Shown here one piece after another: positions 23,630 to 30,442 of a stretch of DNA of 34,016 nt. The position numbers and the translations under genes were made by a program. How positions within the stretch are numbered: position 1 is the first letter of the stretch; each line of letters opens with the position of its first letter. Below the pieces are notes generated by a model. It was not told the DNA's origin. It did not search any database and saw nothing but the letters and a program-made list of their open reading frames with translations. Source of the stretch: Spirochaetota bacterium (GTDB lineage: Bacteria > Spirochaetota > Spirochaetia > Sphaerochaetales > Sphaerochaetaceae). The DNA lies in contig JAEXDQ010000005.1 in the NCBI GenBank assembly GCA_023401595.1, positions 1-34,016 on the forward strand. The letters are read 5' to 3'.

Positions 23630-23638
23630 TGGTATGCT
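23630..23638 (+). promoter_or_regulatory. Extended -10 promoter immediately before the M20 peptidase
   Basis: TGGTATGCT (TG-N-TATGCT) at 23630-23638 is the same nine-base element found before the uracil permease gene. Initiation would fall about two bases before ATG 23647, so the message could be almost leaderless. No clear -35 box is present. Confidence 0.4.
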
Positions 23639-23646
23639 CAAGGGCT

Positions 23647-24771
23647 ATGAAACAGCAACAAACACACGCTATTTTGGGAGCCAAGGCGCTTTCCACTTTG
23701 CTTGAGCTTCTGGCGATCGACTCGCCTTCCGGGCAGGAGGGACGGATCGCAGCGAACCTGATCGGACGACTTTCCCAGATGGGTTTCATTTCCGAACAGG
23801 ATCCGGCGGGGAACATATACGCGACGCTTTCTGCCACCCCGGGCAGGGAGCGGGAACCTATGATCATGTTCAACTGCCATATGGATACCGTACCGCCAGC
23901 TGTAGGCGTACACCCCATTACGGCGGACGGCGAACTCCGGAGCGACGGCACTACTGCGCTGGGAGCCGACGACAAGGCGGGCATCGCGGCGGTGCTGACG
24001 GCGCTGGACGCCATGCTCCAGGACGATCTTCCCCACCCTCCGCTCATGGTGTTGTTCACGGTCAGCGAGGAAACGGGGCTGTCAGGGGCGCGCATGGTGG
24101 AGGTTTCGAGGCTTGGCGGTGTGGACTGCGGCTATACGATCGACGCCAGCGGCCCGGCCGGAACGGTCGTCGTCCAAGCGCCGAGCAAATACCGAATCAC
24201 CGCCACGTTCCACGGCAGGGCGGCCCATGCGGGCTTTTCTCCAGAAAACGGCATCAGCGCCATTTCGATAGCCTGTAGAGCCATTGACAATATGAAACTG
24301 TTACGTATCGACCCAGAAACGACCGCAAATATTGGTTCCATTACCGGCGGAGGAAGTACGAACATAGTCTGCAACACCGTGACGGTAGTCATGGAGACAA
24401 GAAGCCTCGTGGAAGCAAAGATTGAAGCTCAGGCCGAACATATGAAACAATGCTGCCTGCAAGCCGCCAAGGATTTCGGAGGAACCTGCGACGTCGATAT
24501 CGACAGACTCTATTTCCTCTATGCCCATTCGGGGCAGGCTCCCGTCATTCAGGCGGTCGCGGCGGCGTGCGGTAGGCTGAATCTTCCGTTCGTCACGAAA
24601 CCGACTACCGGCGGCAGCGACGCCAACGTCTTCAACCGGGCGGGGATCCCCGTCGCGGTGCTGAGCGCCGGCTACAGGAACGCCCATAGCGTACAGGAGA
24701 CCTTGAATCTGAGCGAGTTTGAACGTCTGACCGCTCTGGTGCTGGAACTGATGACGGCCTTCCGGCAATGA
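23647..24771 (+). CDS. M20 family metallopeptidase (PepT-like)
   Basis: A 374-residue zinc peptidase of family M20, closest to the peptidase T-like group. HMDTV (His78, Asp80) and GADDKAG (Asp108) provide metal ligands. SEETGLSGA carries the catalytic base and a further ligand (Glu141, Glu142), and IDASGPAG supplies the next Asp. HAGFSPENGISA and GGSDANVF are the dimerisation-domain and final metal-binding regions. It probably cleaves small peptides in the cytoplasm. ATG 23647 has only AAGGG very close in front; an in-frame ATG at 23629 is an alternative. It leads a + strand run with a ketopantoate reductase-like gene and a MATE gene. Confidence 0.85.
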   Translation: MKQQQTHAILGAKALSTLLELLAIDSPSGQEGRIAANLIGRLSQMGFISEQDPAGNIYATLSATPGREREPMIMFNCHMDTVPPAVGVHPITADGELRSDGTTALGADDKAGIAAVLTALDAMLQDDLPHPPLMVLFTVSEETGLSGARMVEVSRLGGVDCGYTIDASGPAGTVVVQAPSKYRITATFHGRAAHAGFSPENGISAISIACRAIDNMKLLRIDPETTANIGSITGGGSTNIVCNTVTVVMETRSLVEAKIEAQAEHMKQCCLQAAKDFGGTCDVDIDRLYFLYAHSGQAPVIQAVAAACGRLNLPFVTKPTTGGSDANVFNRAGIPVAVLSAGYRNAHSVQETLNLSEFERLTALVLELMTAFRQ

Positions 24772-24951
24772 TGCCAGACAAAGCCGATATGGCAACGTAA
24801 TGCCGCAGAGCTACGGAATAGAGATACCGCCGCATTACATGACGCAGCATCGCCGTAGTATTGCGGCAACTGTATAGCGATGTGAGGTATCGCACCGTCG
24901 CCGCGACAGCGGGCCGTCCGAACAATTCAAGTCCAAACAGAGGGGTATGTC

Positions 24952-25887
24952 ATGCAGATACAGAAGATATCGATTATCGGAGCGGGAGCCGTCGGGGCTC
25001 TGTACGCCTACCGGTTTCAGGAAGCCTTCGGAACTGACAACGTCAGGCTGATCGCCGATGCCAGCCGAAAGGCACGGTATGACAGGGACGGGTTCCTCCT
25101 CAACGGAAAGAGGGTTGACTTCACCATCGTCACACCGGATATGGAAGTCGAACCGGCCGATTTGGTCATCCTCGCGACAAAAAACCTCCAGCTGGAGGAA
25201 GCTGTCGCCTCCATCGCCAAGCATGTGGGCTCAAGGACGATGATCCTATCCCTCCTCAACGGCATAGAAAGCGAACAGCGTCTTGCAAAAACCTATGGCG
25301 CAGAACATATGCTGTGGGGGTTCGTCACAGGGCTCAATTCAGTCCACGAGGGCAATAGTATCACCTTTACCCAGGAAGGCATCATTATCTTCGGCGAGAA
25401 CGACAATGCAAGGACGGAACGGACAGAAGCATTGTCCGAGGCGTTGGCCCGGGCGCATATCAATTGCAGGATACCCGAGGACATACATCATGAAATGTGG
25501 TGGAAGTTCATGCTCAACACCGGTTACAACACACTGTCGGCGATCTGTAGGGCGAACTACGGGGACTGCAACGCCATAGCCGCGTTCCGTGATTGCGTAA
25601 CGATGGTATTCGACGAAGTAGTCCGGGTTGCCGCCGCCGAAGGAGTTTTCTTCACCGAGGAAGATGTAGAGCGAATCCATGCTACCCTAGCCCCCTTGAG
25701 CCACGACGGCAAGACCTCGATGCTTCAGGACATCGAAGCGGGACGGCCGACGGAGAACAACTGGTTCTGCGGAACTGTCTCCAGACTTGGGAGAAAACAC
25801 GGCATCCAGACTCCGGTTTGCGATTTTCTATCCAAGCTCACGCAGGCCAGCGAACAGGTGCAGATCAGACGTCGGCAAGGAATCTGA
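24952..25887 (+). CDS. 2-dehydropantoate 2-reductase family protein (PanE/ApbA)
   Basis: A 311-residue NADPH-dependent reductase of the ketopantoate reductase family. It begins with the Rossmann signature IGAGAVGALYAYRF, followed by LVILATKNLQLEEAV and ILSLLNGIESEQRL, where the Lys and Asn are conserved active-site residues. The C-terminal domain contains WWKFMLNTGYNTLSAICRANYGD and TSMLQDIEAGRPTENNWFCGTV, matching the family's SMLQDxxxGRxTEI segment. Reduction of ketopantoate for coenzyme A synthesis is the classical role, but many paralogues act on other 2-oxo acids and no pan genes are nearby. AGAGGGG lies six bases before the ATG. It may be co-transcribed with the MATE gene 79 bases downstream. 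Confidence 0.87.
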   Translation: MQIQKISIIGAGAVGALYAYRFQEAFGTDNVRLIADASRKARYDRDGFLLNGKRVDFTIVTPDMEVEPADLVILATKNLQLEEAVASIAKHVGSRTMILSLLNGIESEQRLAKTYGAEHMLWGFVTGLNSVHEGNSITFTQEGIIIFGENDNARTERTEALSEALARAHINCRIPEDIHHEMWWKFMLNTGYNTLSAICRANYGDCNAIAAFRDCVTMVFDEVVRVAAAEGVFFTEEDVERIHATLAPLSHDGKTSMLQDIEAGRPTENNWFCGTVSRLGRKHGIQTPVCDFLSKLTQASEQVQIRRRQGI

Positions 25888-25966
25888 TGGATTCGGCGGC
25901 TATGGAATCGACGACGGCGACGGTCTGGATGAAAACCGGTGCGACGCCCGTCATACGGGATGCATC

Positions 25967-27316
25967 ATGAAACAAGATCTTTCGACAGGAACGCCATGGA
26001 AGGTGCTGTTGGCATACGCCGCGCCGGTGATCGGCGGAAACCTGTTCCAGCTTTTCTACACGCTGGCCGATTCCGTCATCGTCGGGCAGACGCTCGGCCC
26101 CCAGGCGCTGGCCGCCGTAGGGACGTCCGGAATCATCAGCTACTTTTTCCTGTGCTTCATCCAAGGCTGCACCAGCGGGTTCAGCATACTCGTGGGGCAA
26201 GCCTTCGGAGCCAAGAAGCCGGAAGAGGTCAAGCGCAACATCGCCACGTCCATTTCGCTGGCGGGAATCCTCACCCTGACCTTCACCACGCTCACATGCA
26301 TCTTCTGCGGGGATATCCTCCGGTTGATGAACACCCCCGGCGACATCTTCCAGCAAGCCTACGACTACCTTTTCGTCATTTTCCTGGGGATGGCGGGGAC
26401 GATGTTCTACAACCTGATATCCAACATTCTCAGGGCGCTAGGAGACAGCAGAACGCCCTTGTATTTCCTGATCTTCTCCTCGATGCTCAACATCGTACTC
26501 GATCTGGCGTTCATCCTCGCCTTCCACTGGGGCGTGGCGGGGGCGGCATGGGCCACCATACTGTCACAACTTCTCGCAACAATTCTCTGCTATCTGTACG
26601 CCAGACGAAGCTTCACGGAGATGCGGTTTGAAACGCGATATTGGAAATGGGAGTCGTCCCGTTATTGGACGATGTTCAAGCTCGGCTTTCCGATGGGCTT
26701 CCAGCTGTCCATCATGAGCATCGGACAGATGGCCATGCAGGCGGCGGTCAACCTGCTCGGAACCACCGCGGTCACCGGCTACACAGCGGCGACGAAGGTG
26801 AACCAAATCGCAGTCCTGGTCAACAACGGCTTCGGCGTGGCGATTTCCGGTTATGTCGCCCAGAACTACGGGGCGAAGAGACTCGACCGGATCAGGAAAG
26901 GCGTGCCGTCTTGCTTCCTGATGACTTTCGTCTGCAATGTGTTGATCATTACGTTCATATTCGCCTTGCAGAACCAGATCGTGGCGATGTTCGTCTCGAA
27001 CCCCACGACGGAGATCGTCGGCTATACGAAAGACTTCTTCCTGATCGTCGTACCGTTCTACATCTTGCTCGGCGGTCTACAGACCTATAGATCCGCGACC
27101 CAAGGGCTGGGAAGTGTCTCAGGCCCGTTTCTCAGCTCGGTAGTCCAACTGGCGGCAAGGGTAGCCGGCTCGTTCATCCTTGGTTCGTTCTGGGGTTACC
27201 GGGGTATCTGTTTCGCATCTCCGATGGCATGGATCAGCGCGGTCGCCGTACTGGTGCCGATCTACCTGTTTGAAATGCGAAAGGCCCGGGACAGGCTCGC
27301 CAAAGAAGCCAACTGA
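25967..27316 (+). CDS. MATE family efflux transporter
   Basis: A 449-residue, 12-span multidrug and toxin extrusion protein. The opening MKQDLSTGTPWKVLLAYAAPVIGGNLFQLFYTLADSVIVGQTLGPQALAAVGTSG is characteristic, and repeated MatE halves are recognisable (the second from about residue 235: GFPMGFQLSIMSIGQMAMQAAVNLLG). It should export organic cations or drugs in exchange for Na+ or H+; the substrate is unknown. ATG 25967 gives the normal length. Upstream in-frame codons back to 25787 overlap the previous gene and are out-of-frame sequence. The ribosome-binding site is weak (CGGGA), so coupling to the reductase gene upstream is possible. Confidence 0.92.
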   Translation: MKQDLSTGTPWKVLLAYAAPVIGGNLFQLFYTLADSVIVGQTLGPQALAAVGTSGIISYFFLCFIQGCTSGFSILVGQAFGAKKPEEVKRNIATSISLAGILTLTFTTLTCIFCGDILRLMNTPGDIFQQAYDYLFVIFLGMAGTMFYNLISNILRALGDSRTPLYFLIFSSMLNIVLDLAFILAFHWGVAGAAWATILSQLLATILCYLYARRSFTEMRFETRYWKWESSRYWTMFKLGFPMGFQLSIMSIGQMAMQAAVNLLGTTAVTGYTAATKVNQIAVLVNNGFGVAISGYVAQNYGAKRLDRIRKGVPSCFLMTFVCNVLIITFIFALQNQIVAMFVSNPTTEIVGYTKDFFLIVVPFYILLGGLQTYRSATQGLGSVSGPFLSSVVQLAARVAGSFILGSFWGYRGICFASPMAWISAVAVLVPIYLFEMRKARDRLAKEAN

Positions 27317-27393
27317 ACGAATCGGTCCCCCAGGGACCATCAGTACCAATGGACGATGGCACGGACAAGACATCCGCCCCGACGACCGGGAGT

Positions 27394-27424
27394 ATGCAGA
27401 GGCCGGAAGCATGCAGAGGCCGGA
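27394..27424 (+). repeat. Two-copy 14-base direct repeat
   Basis: ATGCAGAGGCCGGA occurs at 27394-27407 and 27411-27424, a 17-base period. It lies in the 166-base gap between the convergent MATE and RNase D-like genes. That gap otherwise shows only a weak GC-rich hairpin near 27456-27480. Confidence 0.7.
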
Positions 27425-27482
27425 GGTCTGCGACGACAGGGGACACGCTGAAACAAGCCCCTGCGAAGCGTGCGGGGCAGCT

Positions 27483-28412
27483 TTACTTGCCGGCGTTCCC
27501 GCATGGGGCGGCAAGCTCCTCAACGGCAGCCTGTTTCGCCTGAATCAGCAAAGCCACCAGCTTGTCTTCCACCCGTCTGTCACGGTTCCTCACCTTCTGA
27601 TGGAAGGCGTCTTCCGTCATGGGCACGTCATACGCCAGGTCCACGAGTATCCGTTTGTCTAGGATGCGGACGGCGGGAACGTTCATTTCCCTTGCGAGGG
27701 TATCGCGGGCGATAAAGAAATGCTTGAGATACACCCTCTGCTCCTTTGGTAGGAACTTCCAGTTGCAGACCTTCACCCACCCCGGCTTGTCGGGGCCTTT
27801 CGGAAGCGCGACGCCTTTCATCGTGGCGGCGACCTCCTTCTCCAGCTTGGTGCCTTTGATTTCCGTCTCCAGGCTCTCTTTCAGTGCGAAAAGATGCTCA
27901 ACATCGGAAAGCGCATACCGGATCTGATCGTCCTTCAACGGCCGAATCAGCCAATTGGTCATCTGGTTCTTTTTCTTCGATTGTGACGGGGCGTCAATCG
28001 ACATCTGTTCCGGGCCACCAGCCCGCTCCCCTAAGCAACGATTGACCAAACCGGTCAGATTACCCGTAAAACCAAGGGCGAGCGCCGGAACGCGGACATC
28101 ATATACGGCAGTCAGCTTAATTCCATACTCCTTGCGAACCAACGCCGAATCACTGGCGCAGTCGAACATCAGCTTAGTAATGTCGGGAGCTTCAAGGAAC
28201 CGTTTGAGGGCTTCCGCGGAAACCTTGAACGGGTCGACCAGGTAGTAGGAAGTACGGTCGAAAATCTGAATCAGACACAGATGCTCTCCGTAGATATGGA
28301 GGTTGAACTCCCCTTCAAAATCCATGGCGATCTCGGTCACGTCGCCGGATCTCCATGTTTCAAGCAAGCCGTCCAAGGCGCTGTCGCTGTCTATGATGAT
28401 GTAGTCGTACAT
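27483..28412 (-). CDS. RNase D-like 3'-5' exonuclease
   Basis: A 309-residue protein with a DnaQ-like exonuclease domain of the DEDDy type. Residues 30-34 read MDFEG (Asp31 and Glu33, motif I), MFDCASDSALV supplies the motif II Asp, and YALSDVEHLFAL is motif III with its Tyr and Asp. The C-terminal half is rich in charged residues and resembles the HRDC-type helical region of RNase D, but shorter than in E. coli (about 375 residues in total). It should trim structured RNA 3' ends such as tRNA precursors. The start at 28412 has only a weak ribosome-binding site. It lies downstream of the uracil permease gene, separated by that gene's terminator. Confidence 0.82.
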   Translation of the reverse strand: MYDYIIIDSDSALDGLLETWRSGDVTEIAMDFEGEFNLHIYGEHLCLIQIFDRTSYYLVDPFKVSAEALKRFLEAPDITKLMFDCASDSALVRKEYGIKLTAVYDVRVPALALGFTGNLTGLVNRCLGERAGGPEQMSIDAPSQSKKKNQMTNWLIRPLKDDQIRYALSDVEHLFALKESLETEIKGTKLEKEVAATMKGVALPKGPDKPGWVKVCNWKFLPKEQRVYLKHFFIARDTLAREMNVPAVRILDKRILVDLAYDVPMTEDAFHQKVRNRDRRVEDKLVALLIQAKQAAVEELAAPCGNAGK

Positions 28413-28484
28413 GATTCCACAGCCTATCAGAAACAGCAGAACATTGCACTATCCGCCAAGGGCGAACGGCGGAATTCATCATAT

Positions 28485-28522
28485 AAAAAAATCCCTCCGG
28501 GACGATGCCGCCACAGAGGGAT
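28485..28522 (-). terminator. Intrinsic terminator of the uracil permease gene
   Basis: On the - strand, ATCCCTC (28522-28516) pairs with GAGGGAT (28497-28491) around an 18-base loop and is followed by a run of seven T bases. It sits 19 bases after the permease stop codon. Confidence 0.88.
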
Positions 28523-28540
28523 GTCAGGATTTACGAAACC

Positions 28541-29848
28541 TTATTTGGCCTTCTGATCCTTTGGCTCGACCTCAGCCCGGCTTGCGGGGAAGATCAAATT
28601 GAGAAGGATGCCTACGACGGTCGCCAATGCTACGCCGCCGAGCTGGAACTGAAGTCCCTTGCCCATTGAGAAGGAAAGCATACCGCCGCCGATACCGATG
28701 ACCAGGATGATCGAGCTGATCGTCAGGTTGCGCTTGTCCTTGTAGTCGACGCCGCTTTCCACCAGGGTCCGCAAGCCGCTGGAAGCGATGATACCGTACA
28801 GCAGCATCGAGATGCCTCCCATGACTGGATTGGGGATAGTCTGGATCAACGCGCCGAACTTCTGGAAGAACGAAAGAATCACGGCGATGACCGCCGCGCC
28901 ACCGACAACCCACACGCTGTAGACCTTGGTGATGGCCAGTACGCCGATGTTCTCGCCATAGGTGGTGTTTGGGGGACCTCCCCAGAGAGCCGCCCATGCG
29001 GTGGCAAGTCCATCGCCACAGAGCGTCCGGTGCAGGCCCGGATCTTTATAGAAATCGCGTCCGACGACTTTTGAAACGACCAACGTATCGCCCAGATGCT
29101 CACAGATTGTTGCGAAGGATACGATGACGAAGGTCAGGATCGCCACAAAGTTGAACTTGGGCAATTCAAAATGGGGGAATCCGAACCAAGCCGCTTCCTT
29201 GACCACGGTAAAGTCGATCAGGGCGTAGGCGGGGAAGAACAGCCCCATGATCAGGGTGAACAGATATCCGCTGACCAGACCGATCAGAATGGGGATGATG
29301 CTGAAGAAGCCCTTGAGGAAGATGTTCGCCACGACGGTGACTCCCAAGGTGACCAATGCGATCGAGAGGCATACCAGACTGTAGTTGCCCGCCGCGTCGT
29401 TCATGGCCATGCCCATACCAGTCGGGGCGAGCCCAAGGCCGATGACGATGATGACCGATCCGATGACCACCGGGGGCAAAGCCTTGTTCAACCAATTATA
29501 GCCGGCGACCTTGATGATTCCGGCGACGATGCAGTAGAAGATGCCTGCGCAAAAGGCTCCGCCCATCGCATACCCCACCCCATACGCCGCGCTGATGCTG
29601 ATCAATGCGGGAATGAAGGCGAAGGAAGAACCGAGAAACGCCGGAACCTTGGCTCCGGTAAGAAGGATATACAGCAGGGTACCCGTCCCAGCGGTGAACA
29701 GGGCTGTAGAAGGGCTCAGGCCGGTGAGCATCGGAACCAGGATGGTGGCGCCGAACATGGCGAACACGTGCTGGATGCTGAGCGGCAGCAGTTGTGAAAA
29801 TGGCGGTCGTTCTGATGGGCCGTAATAACGTGGAGGTGTTTTGCTCAT
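28541..29848 (-). CDS. uraA: Uracil permease (NCS2 family, UraA-like)
   Basis: A 435-residue membrane protein of the nucleobase-cation symporter 2 family. SIQHVFAMFGATILVPMLTGL near the N-terminus, FATICEHLGDTLVVSKVVGRDF and GGPPNTTYGENIGVLAITKVYS are the UraA signature regions; the Glu in CEHLGD and the Glu in GENIG are uracil-binding positions in the family. It should import uracil with protons. ATG 29848 follows only AAGG two bases away and a hairpin GTCCCGACGGGAC (29854-29866, + strand), so independent initiation looks poor. Its start codon overlaps the stop of a 39-codon upstream frame, which suggests translational coupling. Confidence 0.9.
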   Translation of the reverse strand: MSKTPPRYYGPSERPPFSQLLPLSIQHVFAMFGATILVPMLTGLSPSTALFTAGTGTLLYILLTGAKVPAFLGSSFAFIPALISISAAYGVGYAMGGAFCAGIFYCIVAGIIKVAGYNWLNKALPPVVIGSVIIVIGLGLAPTGMGMAMNDAAGNYSLVCLSIALVTLGVTVVANIFLKGFFSIIPILIGLVSGYLFTLIMGLFFPAYALIDFTVVKEAAWFGFPHFELPKFNFVAILTFVIVSFATICEHLGDTLVVSKVVGRDFYKDPGLHRTLCGDGLATAWAALWGGPPNTTYGENIGVLAITKVYSVWVVGGAAVIAVILSFFQKFGALIQTIPNPVMGGISMLLYGIIASSGLRTLVESGVDYKDKRNLTISSIILVIGIGGGMLSFSMGKGLQFQLGGVALATVVGILLNLIFPASRAEVEPKDQKAK

Positions 29849-29964
29849 ACCTTGTCCCGACGGGACGCTCCTTGGTTGACACAGGCGACGCGGGCCACAG
29901 GCCGCAAGAACCGGAGCAAGGCTCCTTTGCCTTGTCGGAAATCCCGCCGCATCGTCCATGTCAT
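29845..29964 (-). CDS. 39-codon upstream ORF overlapping the uracil permease start
   Basis: An uninterrupted frame starts at ATG 29964 and ends with TGA 29847-29845, which overlaps the permease ATG (ATGA). The peptide begins MTWTMRRDFRQGKG and is Arg-rich. A strong ribosome-binding site, AGGGAGAGGG, lies about 10 bases before its ATG, far better than the one before the permease. Ribosomes finishing this frame would melt the GTCCCG/CGGGAC hairpin that separates a GGAG from the permease start. I infer a leader peptide controlling the permease by coupling. The peptide itself resembles nothing I know. Confidence 0.55.
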   Translation of the reverse strand: MTWTMRRDFRQGKGALLRFLRPVARVACVNQGASRRDKV

Positions 29965-29997
29965 GAAATTGCTTCCCTCTCCCTGAGGGTTTTGCGT

Positions 29998-30006
29998 AGC
30001 ATACCA
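29998..30006 (-). promoter_or_regulatory. Extended -10 promoter of the uracil permease transcript
   Basis: On the - strand, TGGTATGCT reads from 30006 to 29998, an extended -10 box (TG-G-TATGCT). No strong -35 box is present (TTTTCC at about 18 bases). Transcription would begin near 29991, 27 bases before the upstream ORF. Confidence 0.55.
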
Positions 30007-30043
30007 AAATCAAGGTATGAGGGAAAAGAGCAAAACCTCCAAA

Positions 30044-30082
30044 GTTGCAACGAAATTTTCGCAGGTTGCAATGTTTTGCAAC
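30044..30082. promoter_or_regulatory. Three phased TTGCAA sites
   Basis: The palindrome TTGCAA occurs at 30045-30050, 30066-30071 and 30076-30081, with start spacings of 21 and 10 bases, about two turns and one turn of the helix. They lie some 50-90 bases upstream of the predicted permease transcription start. This pattern suits cooperative binding of a regulator, not yet identified. Confidence 0.4.
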
Positions 30083-30236
30083 AAAGCAAATCTCTGCTTC
30101 AAACAATCCTATACATACCAATTGTACTGAAAAACTTGAAAAAAAGAGCGTTTCCTATTGGATTTACGCAAATTTCCCATAGGTATCTCAATTGGTTGTC
30201 AGATGTTAAGTACCTTCGGCAGATATTATCGGGCCT

Positions 30237-30330
30237 AAAAAAAGTGGGAGCCGTAGCGTCCCACCCTCATTTTGTGGCCACCATTGGCAGCCTTGTTAGC
30301 AAGTTTCAACCGTAGGTTTAGATAAACTAT
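30237..30330 (-). ncRNA. tracrRNA of the type II CRISPR-Cas system
   Basis: On the - strand, a transcript of about 94 nt is predicted from near 30330. It starts with an anti-repeat (AUAGUUUAUCUAAACC..., ending GGUUGAAAC at 30303). A linker UUGCUAACAA and a perfect 7-bp hairpin GGCUGCC-AAU-GGUGGCC (30292-30276) follow, resembling the AAGGC nexus of known tracrRNAs. It ends in a terminator: GTGGGA/TCCCAC (30264-30244) and seven T bases (30243-30237). It diverges from cas9 and has its own consensus promoter. It would pair with the CRISPR repeat, recruit RNase III and be bound by Cas9. The repeat should begin GTTTCAACC. Confidence 0.85.
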
Positions 30331-30336
30331 GGTTGA

Positions 30337-30366
30337 ATCATAAAACCTGTTGCGCCGATTTGTCAA
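30337..30366 (-). promoter_or_regulatory. Promoter of the tracrRNA gene
   Basis: On the - strand, TTGACA (30366-30361) and TATGAT (30342-30337) are 18 bases apart, a near-consensus sigma-70 promoter. It places the transcription start at about 30330, inside the anti-repeat region. Confidence 0.85.
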
Positions 30367-30396
30367 CAAAAAGAACCCGCAGACCTCCTTTCATCA

Positions 30397-30405
30397 TGAT
30401 ATAAT
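30397..30405 (+). promoter_or_regulatory. Extended -10 promoter of cas9
   Basis: TGATATAAT at 30397-30405 is a perfect extended -10 box (TG-A-TATAAT). A matching -35 box is not evident. It would start transcription near 30412, about 30 bases before the cas9 ATG, and it is divergent from the tracrRNA promoter 31 bases away. Confidence 0.65.
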
Positions 30406-30442
30406 CAAACAAACCGATTCACATAGAGGAGTAAATCGAAGT

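Noticed and set aside
30350..30442. An N-terminal 31-residue extension of Cas9
   Set aside because: The region holds the tracrRNA -35 box, the cas9 extended -10 box and the ribosome-binding site for ATG 30443. The extra residues have no Cas9 similarity.
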